A stretch of 64,000 nucleotides of DNA from Diplonema japonicum (GCA_964019335.1 OZ025652.1:496001-560000), one strand, 5' to 3'. Shown: positions 1 through 10,504, counted from the stretch's first letter. The notes: generated by a model from the letters alone, not told the origin. A program made the numbers and translations.

Positions 1-3000
1 CGTCACGATAGGCGTAACCCCCAAGTCGTCTAACAGGAACTGCATTTTTTCCATTTCTTTCTTCGAAGGATGCAGGTAGATCATATGTTTAAACACCCTC
101 AGCAGTGCAATGGTCAGGTTGTCCTCTTTAGACTCCTTGAAGTGCCTGAACAGGTTCATGGTCAGCATCCTGTTCCTGTTCAGCAGGTCATTCTTCAATA
201 CCTCTGCCAGTCCTTTGATGGCTTTCTCGTCGTTTTCTAGTTCACGCGCTGTAGGGTCCCCGAACTCCCCCGAAGTGTTCACCAATACCAGTTGCAACGC
301 CGTTCTGAACAGCTGCGGGAAGCCCTTGTAGAGGGTGGTGTCAAGAAGTACTTGTGATAGGAGATCGGTTTTTAGTCTCAAGAATGCACCTTCAGGATGC
401 TTGCCGATTCTTCGGTCGGTGGAGCTCACACGGTCCACCCATTTCCGTATGTTCATGGTGGTGCCTGCATTCCTGAAGAGCCACTGAAGGATTTTGCAGC
501 ATGTGAGTTTGCTCTCCATTACCACTTGGTTGTTCTCCGTCCACGCAAAACGCTGGTTCTTGAGTACCATGCCGGGTCCCGTGTCAGACCACACTGTCAC
601 AGCCTTCCGGCTTTCCTCTGTACGGGGGGACGCTGGGCTGCCCAACGGGCTACTAGGAATAGCGCTTATCATGTCGGTTCCGCCCCAGTTGTTGTTCACA
701 CGCGGTGCTTCATAAGCAGTGAACAAGTCATCTGCCACCATTGAGTCGCTGGTACCATCCAGCAGCTTCAGAAGAGGATGGAACAAGTGCTCTAGCTCTT
801 CTGGTGTGTAGCAGCCCGATGTGATCATTACGTTGGCCAGCTCAAGCATGTTGGTCATCAGGTTATTCTTCGCAGCTGCCGAAACCTCCAATCGCGAGTT
901 CCGCGTGATGAAGTCATAAACAGTGTCCTTCAGTCTGTCGAGGATCTCTTTGGGCGTCTTGGCATGCAGACCGTTTTCAACAAACATGTATCGTGCGATC
1001 TTAACGAAGCCCGACCTGATGGGGTCGCACAGTGGGTGGGACACCTGGAGCATAATGCCTTGCAAAATCAGCTGTGGAGGGAACCTCTTCTTCACGTAGT
1101 TAATGGCCACGTCGTTGCCACCCATGCACAAGGCAGCGAGGAAGATGAGACTCTGTTCGAAGTACCCTGTCTCCTCAGGGTCGGAGTCCGTGATCCATGC
1201 CTCTAGGGCGATCCAAAGGTCTTCCTCTGCATCGCCTGCTTGCGTGTCGTTCACGTCGCCTGTCGTCGTGTTCCTAACAAGCAACGCGTTCATCTGTGCT
1301 CTCATGTGACTGAGGGACGCAGTAGCCGAGTTCACCATGTCATCTGGCAAGTCGATCTCGTCGTTCTCGATGTTGGCGGCGTGTTTTATCTCCCTGCGCA
1401 GCCCGACTAGCAGGTCCAGCCTGTCGTGCATGTTCTCCGTGCAGACTAGCAACCTTCTTTCGTTTCTTCGTTCTTCATCTTGGAGCAGTCCCTTGGGTGC
1501 CTTGAACACCAACGTCAAACCTTGCTTATGGAGACCATCAGGAGGTGCTTTATTCGCCACACCGTCCTTCTTGGCGTGTTGGAACATATAAATGGGTACC
1601 GTGCGTGGATGGATGTCTCCCGGGTTGCTGCCTAATAGCAAACTTCCTCCCGTCACAGTCAGCCACTGCCGGTGCCACCTAGGGACAACGCACGGCACGT
1701 CGCATGTCCAGACCCAAGACCCGTTCATCGCTGCTGGTATGTTGTATGCTACGTTGAGCAACGCAGCTTGAGGTGACGCACTCCTCGACCGCGGGCTGTA
1801 CCTCATTGCATAGGGAGAGGCCGGTGCACGGATCCTTTCTTCCTCCTCACTCTCGCTGTCACTATCGCTAGAACCATCGTCCTCCTCTTCTTCACCGTTT
1901 TCTTTCCGCCTTTTAAATCTTCGGATCTTCCTCTCCGTGTTTGCTGGGAAACCGCTCACAGGCCTTATTTGGATCATGTCGTTCTTCAGCCTCAGCGGGT
2001 ACATCAGCCTCAGTTTCTCCATGTTTCGAAGCTTGCGGACTAGAATTTGTTGGTTGTTAGGAAGCCCTTCTCCGTCGCACGTGCAACACGCTGACAGCAG
2101 CGTCATGTATGTGCTCTTCCTGCCGTATTGAGGAATGAGCCACACAAATGATTCTAGCTGAAGGGGCTGCAGATGGTCAAGAAGACGGTCATTGTTACAG
2201 ATAATCTGCATGTAAGCGTCTGCAATGGAGGTCATGTCACCCAGCTGGGACTCGATGAACGAAAGGAACTGCGACATCTGCTGTGCCATGTCTTTCGCAC
2301 CCTTTACCATCAGCTTGATGAGTCTGTAGCCAAGTGCGTAGATGTTGCGCAGGTTGCGGTATTGTTCCAATCTTAAAATGGCCTCAAGGGTGAGCCCTCC
2401 GTGTTCCATGGGCGCACGGAGCATGCGGAAGACAAGGTTGTGAACATTCTGCTGGAAGAGCATGCGTTGATGTTTCCTGACAGGTGGCCCGTTGTGACCA
2501 AAGGGGTCGTCACTCTCCTTCGACTTCGTGCAGAACAAACACAGCGATTTCAAAGCATTCATGGCAGATTGGATTAGTTTGGATGACTCCTGGTTTTTAG
2601 TGTTCCTCTTCAGCTGCATCATCAGTGTGTCCGCTTGGTCCTTCCCGACAACACCCTCAGTGTGTTTCCCTGTGCCACCATGGAGTCCTCTTTGCATCTG
2701 CAAGTTTCTCTGTTCTTGAACGGCTTTTTTCTCCTCTTCTCGTTCTTGTCTGAGGTCTATCCAGTACTGGTGGAACCTCTCGAGTGTCACAACCATGTTG
2801 CAGACTTGAGTCAGGCTCTCTTTCTCCTCGGGATTCACGACCCTGATGGCGAACACGTCCTCATAGTAACCCTTGGTGGTGGTTTCTACTCGTTGGAGCT
2901 TCCCTGTTGTCCCTAGAGAAGCTGCCTTGAACTGGTCATCAACAGACACACACGTCCGTACAGGCTCGTCGATCGTGTACTCGCCTGTCGCGTGCAGCCA

Positions 3001-4149
3001 CACTTCCTCATAGTGAAAGCAAAGCCTTGCGAAGGAGGACGTGGTGAGTGCCTCTGACTGGTCGTGCGTGTCTAGAGGATGGATGGCCAGCAGTGTGTTC
3101 TTGTCTTCAGGTAGGTATGTTGTTGTGACGTCTTGCATCCTCGTCCCGTCGGGGAGGCTCCAACAGTTCAGCGTGAGGTACAGCCCGGTGGCCATGTGCT
3201 TCAGACGATAGTACTTCCTGTGTTTGTTGAAAAGCACAGCACCACCCTTTTTAGAATCTTCTGATTCCAGAATCCACAGTGCATTCGACGAGTACGGCAA
3301 GTCCAGAACATTGAAGGTGGCCTTCTGTATGTTGTGGTGGTCGATGAAGCCGTGATCCGCGTCTTGGATCTGCCAGTCACACAACAGGAACCCCTCTGCC
3401 TCACGGTGGTAAAGCACAACAGCTGACCCCGCCATGACGCACTGGTCTGAGACGAACTTCTTCTCCTTGTCCTTGTCGGTCTCGTAAGGTTCCATCTGCC
3501 AAGCTGCACCTTTTTGTTCTCGGGTTTGGAAGTCAACGAAGTGCTGGACAGGGGTGGTGACGCCTTTTGCTTCCATGACCTGCTCTTGGTGGGACTTCCA
3601 GAGTGTGGTCAGCGATGTGGTTAGACTGGTAACGTGCACAAAGAGCTCAGTACGCACGTGTTCGATCACTATCTGGTCTTCAAGACGGACGCGTTCACCC
3701 ACCTCACGGATCTTGTATTTTGGAAGGATTCTAAACAACTGCATTTCGTGTTGCATCTCGTCAGGGTGTCCCACAGGGAGCGAAGGCTGTCCAATCGTCA
3801 TCGAGGCCTTCATGCGCGAGTCGTCACGTTCTGCTTCATCTGTAGCAGGCCCGTCACACGTCAGGTATCTGTTCGAGAACACGTTCCACAGCTTCACCAC
3901 CTGACCGTACGAGACGTACTTCGCAGTCTCCGCCGCTTCACCCCACAAAAAGGCTTGCTGGTCCAAGGTCTTCGACTGCCTCACTTGGTAAATACAACGC
4001 TCGAAGTTTCTCGCAAACTCAGTCTTCTGCTGCTCTACAACAGGAAAGCATTGGTTCCCAACATAATACAGAGACAGCGCACCTTGGTAATGGGTGCTGT
4101 TGAAGTAGATCTTGTCGCTAAACTTCAGAAACTCTGTGTGTGTCGTCAT
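1..4149 (-). CDS. ITPR: Inositol 1,4,5-trisphosphate receptor-like calcium channel, N-terminal 1383 residues (3' end outside window)
   Basis: Reading the minus strand from the ATG at 4149 gives an uninterrupted frame to the window edge (1383 codons, no introns). Seen: residues about 1-430 carry the IP3-receptor N-terminal/MIR-type region, with YVSYGQVVKLWNVFSNRYLT resembling the family's 'GxxVxLxHxxSxKYLT' block. A RIH-like region follows at about 520-760, with the hallmark LLSACCTCDGEGLPNNQ. A PH-like segment is at about 805-920, after an acidic Ser/Glu stretch, and a second helical region at 950-1383 includes LFRHFKESKEDN. Family knowledge: these are tetrameric Ca2+-release channels of the ER or, in trypanosomes, acidocalcisomes; the channel pore is C-terminal and so off the window. 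A ryanodine-receptor-type relative is less likely because no SPRY or RyR repeats are seen. Only 106 nt separate it from the upstream gene, and a good acceptor-like tract lies 25 nt before the ATG. Confidence 0.85.
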   Translation of the reverse strand, partial: MTTHTEFLKFSDKIYFNSTHYQGALSLYYVGNQCFPVVEQQKTEFARNFERCIYQVRQSKTLDQQAFLWGEAAETAKYVSYGQVVKLWNVFSNRYLTCDGPATDEAERDDSRMKASMTIGQPSLPVGHPDEMQHEMQLFRILPKYKIREVGERVRLEDQIVIEHVRTELFVHVTSLTTSLTTLWKSHQEQVMEAKGVTTPVQHFVDFQTREQKGAAWQMEPYETDKDKEKKFVSDQCVMAGSAVVLYHREAEGFLLCDWQIQDADHGFIDHHNIQKATFNVLDLPYSSNALWILESEDSKKGGAVLFNKHRKYYRLKHMATGLYLTLNCWSLPDGTRMQDVTTTYLPEDKNTLLAIHPLDTHDQSEALTTSSFARLCFHYEEVWLHATGEYTIDEPVRTCVSVDDQFKAASLGTTGKLQRVETTTKGYYEDVFAIRVVNPEEKESLTQVCNMVVTLERFHQYWIDLRQEREEEKKAVQEQRNLQMQRGLHGGTGKHTEGVVGKDQADTLMMQLKRNTKNQESSKLIQSAMNALKSLCLFCTKSKESDDPFGHNGPPVRKHQRMLFQQNVHNLVFRMLRAPMEHGGLTLEAILRLEQYRNLRNIYALGYRLIKLMVKGAKDMAQQMSQFLSFIESQLGDMTSIADAYMQIICNNDRLLDHLQPLQLESFVWLIPQYGRKSTYMTLLSACCTCDGEGLPNNQQILVRKLRNMEKLRLMYPLRLKNDMIQIRPVSGFPANTERKIRRFKRRKENGEEEEDDGSSDSDSESEEEERIRAPASPYAMRYSPRSRSASPQAALLNVAYNIPAAMNGSWVWTCDVPCVVPRWHRQWLTVTGGSLLLGSNPGDIHPRTVPIYMFQHAKKDGVANKAPPDGLHKQGLTLVFKAPKGLLQDEERRNERRLLVCTENMHDRLDLLVGLRREIKHAANIENDEIDLPDDMVNSATASLSHMRAQMNALLVRNTTTGDVNDTQAGDAEEDLWIALEAWITDSDPEETGYFEQSLIFLAALCMGGNDVAINYVKKRFPPQLILQGIMLQVSHPLCDPIRSGFVKIARYMFVENGLHAKTPKEILDRLKDTVYDFITRNSRLEVSAAAKNNLMTNMLELANVMITSGCYTPEELEHLFHPLLKLLDGTSDSMVADDLFTAYEAPRVNNNWGGTDMISAIPSSPLGSPASPRTEESRKAVTVWSDTGPGMVLKNQRFAWTENNQVVMESKLTCCKILQWLFRNAGTTMNIRKWVDRVSSTDRRIGKHPEGAFLRLKTDLLSQVLLDTTLYKGFPQLFRTALQLVLVNTSGEFGDPTARELENDEKAIKGLAEVLKNDLLNRNRMLTMNLFRHFKESKEDNLTIALLRVFKHMIYLHPSKKEMEKMQFLLDDLGVTPIVT

Positions 4150-4173
4150 TGCTACCCCGCGCCCCTGTACGCC

Positions 4174-4198
4174 CTGTGGTGAGTGTGGAAAAAGCATC
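4174..4198 (-). promoter_or_regulatory. Candidate trans-splice acceptor for the ITPR-like gene
   Basis: On the coding strand a T/C-rich run ends in CACTCACCACAG, 24 nt before the ATG. It lies inside the 106-nt gap after the stop codon of the upstream gene. A pyrimidine tract plus AG between tightly packed same-strand genes is what spliced-leader addition needs; a normal promoter would have little room. Inference only: no spliced leader is visible in the window. Confidence 0.45.
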
Positions 4199-4255
4199 AC
4201 ATAAGCATAATAAAGTAATTTGAATAAAGTGGTTGCACGGAAGTACATTTGCAAT

Positions 4256-6670
4256 TCAGCACTCGGTGGCATCGAAAGCATCTAACATGCGATCAAGCAA
4301 TTTGGCTCGTCGCCAGTTTGCTTGGATCAGCCGCGCGGAGTACTCGAGTTGTTGCGATGCTTCGCTTTCGACAATATTTTTGTTCTTCTGCACCCGCAGT
4401 TTTTGAGCTATTGGTATTGCGAGAAGCCTTCTAAACTGCGACTGCACGAGTACGATTGAAGGTAGCAAACTCAGTTCCGCCATCACAGAAGGGATGACGG
4501 CGTGCGCCGCATGAAGAGATCGTGCGGCAACGACCTCATCCCTTGTGAGCACGGCAGCACGTTGCAGGCCCTGCATGCTTAGCAGTAGCTTGAGCTCATT
4601 GTAGTACAATGCAGTCACCGTGACTCGTGCATTGCTCTCACCGATCTCCACAGCGCCTAGCTCGCACACGTTGTACATGCCGAGGACTACAAAGCTGAAG
4701 GTGTCGTTAAAGAAGCTTGACATCCCAGTGAAGGCCATGTCCCACATTAGCTGCTTACGTGTGACCTCCTCATCCTCCCTCATGAGGGAATACTCCATCT
4801 CGTGGTAGATGAAGTGGCGCGTTGAGAATTCCATTAGTTCTTCATTAGCTCGCGACTGTGGCTCGTCGCTGTCCTCCACAGAAATGAGAGACTTCAACAC
4901 GGACCTCGCTTGCGACGGGAACAACGACCCGTGCATTGAGAATTTTTTTCGCGGCGGTTCACAGTGTGCCTGTAGTGTCATGTCTGCCAACGTCCCATGC
5001 AGTAGGCCTGTGAGCTCCACCCACTCTGCATTGGCTTCAACTTCCCAGTCTGACCGGTCCTCCGCTTCCTGGTGCTGCACTACCCTTGCGTCATTAGTGA
5101 ATCTTTCCCACGCCCTCTGCTCCAGCGTGCCATATCCTGACTTGTCAATAAAACCCATTACCTTATCTGCCATAAGCAAGCACTTCACTTCCACCATCAG
5201 TTTTTCGACTAGCTGTCGTGTCTCTTCTAAAGGGCCGTCCCACAGAGCGCACCGTGCTACTATCTCATGATGCATCACACCTGCTATGCCTGCTTCATGC
5301 ATCTCTTCCATAGCAGTTCGCTTTCGCTTGAACCCTTCTTCGTACTTCACGTTGCTAAACTTTCGTTCCCACACACTTACCTCCTTTGTACTGCTGTACA
5401 GTTCCGCCCTCCACGCTGACTCTTTGTGGTACCACTCCCAATCTTCCAGGTCTGCAACTTTCTGCCGTTCTTCCAGTTCCTCCCATTGACGCACCAATCG
5501 CTCGTCGGGCGGCTGGTTCTCGCGTAAGTTCTGTTCCAGATCCTCTACCTCCCTTATCAGCATTGTTCTGTAGTGAGAATGCTCTTCTGCAGCAACTCTC
5601 GAAGACAAGTGAGCTCGCAGAGTGTCTTGCTTGAGCTTCATAGCGGCACGTGCTGCCGAGCTCCTGCGTCGCTGTCTGCACCATTTCTGTATCGTCAGGG
5701 CAGCCACTTCGGGGCTAGGGCTGGTGGGCATGACAGGCTGTTGGATACATGAGTACCATTTGAGCCATTCCCGTGCGTTGTGCTCTCTCCACAAGTGTTC
5801 CAGGGCTTCGAGGATGCCCTCGATGCTGCGGAGCCGGCTGAACACAATAGTGTGATAACTTTCCTGTTCTAGGTGAAGTAGCTTCAACTGAGGTCGCCAC
5901 GTCTCTCGCGCGGCCATCCCTGTACTGAACCATTCCCCTGCTATGACGCTCCTGTTGTCGGGCTCTGCAAGAATTAAATCATGCAGGCGGCGTGTCGCAT
6001 CGATGTACTTGATGTGGTTTTCGTGCAACGCAGTGGACACCGCCACGCAGCTGCGTACCGCGATATCTGTGTGGCAGCTGCGTCCCAAACCGTGCACTAA
6101 GAGGACCAAGGGCTGTCGTGCAGCGACCTCTTCAGCGATGATGACCTCCCTGTGGGGAGGCTCGTCGTGTACAACGGGAAGACTCGCGAGGAGGCACCTG
6201 TGGAGTGCCCATGATGCAACGTTGCGTTCCCACCATGAGGTGATGGCACGCCGTGAAGTGGTTTCCGTAATGGCGAAGCGCTGCTTGGCTGACTGGACAC
6301 AGGCTTCCATGTCAGAGAGGAAGAGAAGCCACGTGTACTTGCGGTCCCAGCTCTCATCTTTGATAACCTCGAGGCGGGTGAGGGACTCTTTATCGACAAG
6401 GGGCGGCAGGCGGGGTGGAGGTGATGGGATTACATACGAGACCTTGCTTGCAGGGGGAGCCGCGCAAGCACCCATACTTGGGAGGGCCTCTCTCAACCAG
6501 TACCTCCGGAAGGCCTTAAGACGCGGGTCCTCACTCGGGACGCTGGGGGGAAGTTTCACATGGCGGATGTGAGGTAGGCAGAAGTCATTCTTCCCAACTC
6601 TTCCAGGTGGAGTCGCCGGCAGAGGGATGCCCATTGGCCTGCAAGGAACAGGCGCTATCTCTGAGACCAT
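4256..6670 (-). CDS. IQ-motif protein of unknown function (804 aa)
   Basis: One open frame from the ATG at 6670 to the stop at 4256. I do not recognise a named family. Seen: a Pro-rich N-terminus (residues 1-95), a mostly helical charged body, and three IQ-like calmodulin/centrin-binding motifs: ALTIQKWCRQRRRSSAARAA near residue 325, VLVQSQFRRLLA near 735 and RLIQANWRRAKLL near 785. The segment at 370-480 is rich in Glu/Arg and probably coiled coil. IQ proteins of this shape are common in flagellar and cytoskeletal complexes, but that role is inference. It precedes the ITPR-like gene on the same strand. No intron is needed. Confidence 0.8.
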   Translation of the reverse strand: MVSEIAPVPCRPMGIPLPATPPGRVGKNDFCLPHIRHVKLPPSVPSEDPRLKAFRRYWLREALPSMGACAAPPASKVSYVIPSPPPRLPPLVDKESLTRLEVIKDESWDRKYTWLLFLSDMEACVQSAKQRFAITETTSRRAITSWWERNVASWALHRCLLASLPVVHDEPPHREVIIAEEVAARQPLVLLVHGLGRSCHTDIAVRSCVAVSTALHENHIKYIDATRRLHDLILAEPDNRSVIAGEWFSTGMAARETWRPQLKLLHLEQESYHTIVFSRLRSIEGILEALEHLWREHNAREWLKWYSCIQQPVMPTSPSPEVAALTIQKWCRQRRRSSAARAAMKLKQDTLRAHLSSRVAAEEHSHYRTMLIREVEDLEQNLRENQPPDERLVRQWEELEERQKVADLEDWEWYHKESAWRAELYSSTKEVSVWERKFSNVKYEEGFKRKRTAMEEMHEAGIAGVMHHEIVARCALWDGPLEETRQLVEKLMVEVKCLLMADKVMGFIDKSGYGTLEQRAWERFTNDARVVQHQEAEDRSDWEVEANAEWVELTGLLHGTLADMTLQAHCEPPRKKFSMHGSLFPSQARSVLKSLISVEDSDEPQSRANEELMEFSTRHFIYHEMEYSLMREDEEVTRKQLMWDMAFTGMSSFFNDTFSFVVLGMYNVCELGAVEIGESNARVTVTALYYNELKLLLSMQGLQRAAVLTRDEVVAARSLHAAHAVIPSVMAELSLLPSIVLVQSQFRRLLAIPIAQKLRVQKNKNIVESEASQQLEYSARLIQANWRRAKLLDRMLDAFDATEC

Positions 6671-7679
6671 GTCCCCTTGTGATGGTTTTGTTTAGTTATA
6701 CCGGGAAAATAAGAAAATAAGCATTAAAAAAGAAAAGAAAAAAAGAGAGAGAGGGAAGCAGGGACAGAAAAGGAGAAAGGGAGAATAATAAAGGTGGAGA
6801 GAAGGAAAGGATCCAACTAAAAGTTCGTTTTTCTTTGGGGGGGGGTCACTTAATACCAGAAAGGTGCCTAATTCACTTAATACCCCAAAATGGCCCATCC
6901 ACCAAATTTCGCTGAAAATAGTTGTGGCATTTTCCCTCCCACAAATAAAGAGCAAGCATTGCACGCCCATGGATTCTTACTCCCAAGGACGTAGGTTGCA
7001 TACAGCGGCCTTTCCAAACATGAGCGCACAATACATGTATTAAGCGAATCTTCGACTTTTCTTTGGGAAATAGGTGAATCCCCCTTCTTTTTTTAAAAGG
7101 TTTTTCATCATTCTTTTTTTTCTTCTTCTTCTTTTAGACAAAAAAGAATAAGAAACCATAAATATTTTTTTTTGTTTCCCCCTTCTTTATTCCACCTTTT
7201 GCGTTTTGTTTTTTTGTTTTCGTTCAATGTTCAATTTTCTTTCTTTTTTTTTTTTAATTTATTGTTGTCGTGTTCTTTCAGCTGTCTTGTCTTTTTTTTT
7301 TTCTTCTTCTTTCTCATTCTTTGACATTCGTTCCTCCAGGCGTGTTCGAAAGTTTGAATCAGGAAAAAAAAAAAAAAAAAAAAAAAAAACCGATCTTTTA
7401 TTTAACGTCAAGGTGGCATCCAGGTGTTTGTAGTCAAAACGACACATTGGTGTAACCTCTCAGACATGGTGTGTCTGGTCCCCATTTCCGGTGCCGAAGC
7501 CAAATGCGATCCATGTTACCCTGTTTTGCGACGTCTGCTTGTGTGTAGGTGACAGTTTCTCTACCGCTAGCTTGGTAGTGCAATAGCTGATCGCCCTGGC
7601 ACAGACCTTCCTGAAATGACTCGCTTAAGGGGAGGTGTCGTTACGCACCTTTACCGACCAAAGGTCTTGCTGCCCTAAA

Positions 7680-7715
<36 letters not shown>

Positions 7716-7902
7716 GGAGGGAAAGAAAAAGGAAGAGAAATATAACCCATCATATCTCTAAAACGGTCAGGCATATCGGGTTTCCAAAGGGGCTACGCTC
7801 TGCAGTAGGCACTTCAGATACATTTTTCCAGGCAAACAATACAATGCCAGGAAAAAAAAAAAAAAGAAAAAGAAAAAGAAAAAAAAATATGTGGGTAAAA
7901 AA

Positions 7903-7963
<61 letters not shown>

Positions 7964-8544
7964 AGAGACATTTAAGGGTACCTGCGGTATGTGGCAGGAC
8001 GCCTGAAAAAAAAAAAAACTCGATCTTTTTTAACGTCAAGGTGACACAAGTCAAACGGCGCTCACCACTACGACCACCACAGTCGGCTCCATGTGTTGTA
8101 GTCAAACGACACAACGGAGCGAGTTTTCTAAGTTGTGCAGCAAAGACGAAAAGAAGAAGAGGAAAAAGAAAATAGAGGAAAACAGCGCACACGGTCGCCT
8201 TAAACCACCAACTTTTTTTTTCCGCTGTCCACGGCAACCATGAAATGTAGCAAGGGGAGCAAAAGAAAAGAAAAAGAAAAACCGCACACGCAGCACATTG
8301 CCCCAAGGGATCAGACGAAAGGTACTTAAGCAGAGCTTTGTCCTTTTTTTTTTTCTTTTTTTTTTCTAGTTTCCACATGGGAAAGAGCAAAAGTGAAGGC
8401 AACCCATGGCCTCCTTATGCTCTTGAAGTGCACAAAGACTCCTTAGTGGACGGCGGGGAGAAAAAAGTTCTTACTTACATGAATAAAATAAAATAAAATA
8501 AAAAAAAAAAAAAAATGGGGCTTTGGTTGCAACACTATTTGGCG
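6671..8544. other. Non-coding, homopolymer-rich stretch with a diverged duplicated segment
   Basis: I see no gene here. The stretch is dominated by poly(A), poly(T) and A/G-rich runs, including near-continuous A tracts at 7681-7712 and 7897-7962. Two related segments, 7389-7450 and 8019-8117, share the order CGATCTTTT, TTAACGTCAAGGTG, then TGT(T)TGTAGTCAAA(A)CGACACA, each following a poly(A) run; they look like copies of one small dispersed repeat. The open frames across this region are low-complexity Phe/Lys artefacts of the homopolymers. Confidence 0.6.
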
Positions 8545-8569
8545 TTAAGTGTGCAGCGTGGTGGGGGGT

Positions 8570-10504
8570 CTATCTTGTGTTGTTACCCTTCTGCGTCGCT
8601 GCATTTTTATCGGCAGATGGGGTGGGGATACTTCGGGTAGGTTCGAGGTAGGTCGGCACGAACTTGTCGCTCCAGTCGTCTCTCCCCGGTGAACCGGTTG
8701 CGAGTCGCTGTTCGAGGATGAAGCGCACCTTGTCGTACGATGCGAATGTGGGTCTGCAGGTATACCCTCGGATCCGTTTGTTTGCACCAATGGATCGGAG
8801 GGAGGATGTCAAGAAAGGTTTCCCGGGGATAGGAGGGGGTCGTGCTTTCTTTTCGGCCACCTCTGACAGTTTTGTCAGAACTTTAGCTAGCCGGTTTGCA
8901 CGCTTACGTACGTCAGCCGTATCTTCCAAGATGAGCTGTTTGGTCGTGGCCTCAAAGTCGAGTGCGAGCTCTATCCTTGAGACTGAACCATGTGGGCTCC
9001 ACTGCAGCATGCGAAGCCATTTGAGCACTTCTGGGTGTACACGTTACGTATCTGTGCCCTCATCTCGTGCGACATGCATCCTATCGCGGGTGTTTCTTCC
9101 ATTCGTCGGATCAATGATTTAATCTTCCGCTTAAGGATCGCGACTTGGTTCTCTTTGCAGGTCACTGCCCCACACCCTTCATGATTCGACGGTGCGGAAA
9201 TCTCCCGAAGCACCGGTTGCCGCAAGTCTCCTCGCCCCCGCTGTGTGAGATCGGCTCCTAGGAGGTCCTCAACAGCGACGGCTAGGTATCGAATGGCCGA
9301 GTTCAGGTTAGTCAGCAGGGTGTGTTGAAGATTCTGCGGTCGAACAAGCCAGGCGTTCCCGTGATGACGGTGTTCGGACATTTGAGCTGTCTGGGTACCT
9401 TGTACATGGGTACAAGTTGCCGCATGGCTGGTAACTTCAGCGTCACAGTTAGCGCTCGATGCGACGGCACGCCTATGTCTTCAGTAACACAGGACACAAG
9501 CGCTGCAGCAGCTATGGGGTTCATCAGGATGTAGTCGGGTCTTGTGGCTGCAACGGCAGTAACGTAGGTGGGGCTTGGGTCCCTCCCTTGATGTTTTGCA
9601 AACATCGCGGATGCGTCCACCCAGTGCGTGTTAAGCGCATGTTGCAATGTAGGAGATGCATCGATTGTAGTGTTCATATCTCCAACTACAATGATCGGGA
9701 CCTGGCCTAGCGATATCCGCAATCGGTTTAGGATATTGCAAAGTAAGGTTTCGCGAGCAGCGACTCCAGCCTTCGACTTATCAACATCGGCGTACAGGTT
9801 AACTACGTGTAACCACCTGTTGCCTTCACCCATCGCGTACATTACATGTTGGAATCTCGTCTGCTGTCCAACATCCGGGAGGACATGCTGTTCTATGCAG
9901 GTGCCGGGAATACGGTATAATGTGGCGACGCCTCCCCTCTCCGCTAAGGTTGGGGATTCAACACCGTCCAGCATCAGTCCACGTTGCGGTTTCCCAAATA
10001 TGACACGCCTCTGCGTCATACCCGGATCCCCCTTCATTGTTGTAGCCACTTGGAATTGTGTCGTAGCCGTCAGCGCCGTCTCCTGAACACACAGGATATT
10101 GGCTGTTACCTTCTTGAGGATGTGGAATGTGTTGTTCCACGAAGTAACGTTAACCATGTTATCGTCACTGTGTCGCACGTTTTCGCATCACCTATCGATG
10201 TCAAGGGCGGACGCGGAACACTACCTTTCGTGCCTTGAGGTTCTCCCGCTGGAACGTAGAAGTCCTTCCATAATCCTGTCGTCTTCACCTTGAGGGATAT
10301 CTTCTTGCACGGCGGGCCAGGGTTGGGGTGCACATCACCATCAGCTAACAGCCTGAGGAGTGCCTCCATCGCGATGTTTGAATATGCATGTTTTTGGTTG
10401 CATATTCGGGGAAGGGAGAAGTAGGGGCTCATGCTAAACACTGAAGGGGGGTAGCAGAGCAGGGGAACACTGATTGGGAGGAGGATCATGATACGGGTCC
10501 TCAT
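8570..10504 (-). pseudogene. LINE ORF2 remnant: 2A-like peptide plus EEP endonuclease
   Basis: ORF2 starts at the ATG at 10504, inside the ORF1 stop codon. Its first 64 residues end in GDVHPNPGP (10313-10339), a 2A-like peptide with His where canonical 2A has Glu. A one-base shift near 10180, at a GCGAAAACG stretch, leads into the endonuclease frame (10178-9312). That frame shows the EEP core: VNVTSWN, CVQETAL, GDMNTT (the DxN motif) and a terminal PSHRALTV in place of SDH. Further one-base shifts near 9350 and 9020 lead into linker sequence ending at 8570. The palm domain of reverse transcriptase is not found. Confidence 0.7.

Noticed and set aside
110-4182. Open frames on the plus strand across 110-4182 (60-180 aa)
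   Set aside because: They are antisense to the continuous ITPR-like frame, which has clear family motifs, and their own translations show none.
7440-7680. Possible tRNA or small RNA gene in the non-repetitive island
   Set aside because: No cloverleaf, A/B box pair or other RNA signature could be built by eye.
6671-8544. Long Phe- or Lys-rich open frames in homopolymer tracts
   Set aside because: They are translations of poly(A) or poly(T) and have no domain or composition expected of protein.
10160-10200. Programmed -1 frameshift in LINE ORF2
   Set aside because: GCGAAAACG is not a standard slippery heptamer in the right phase, and other shifts occur downstream, so mutation or sequencing error is simpler.
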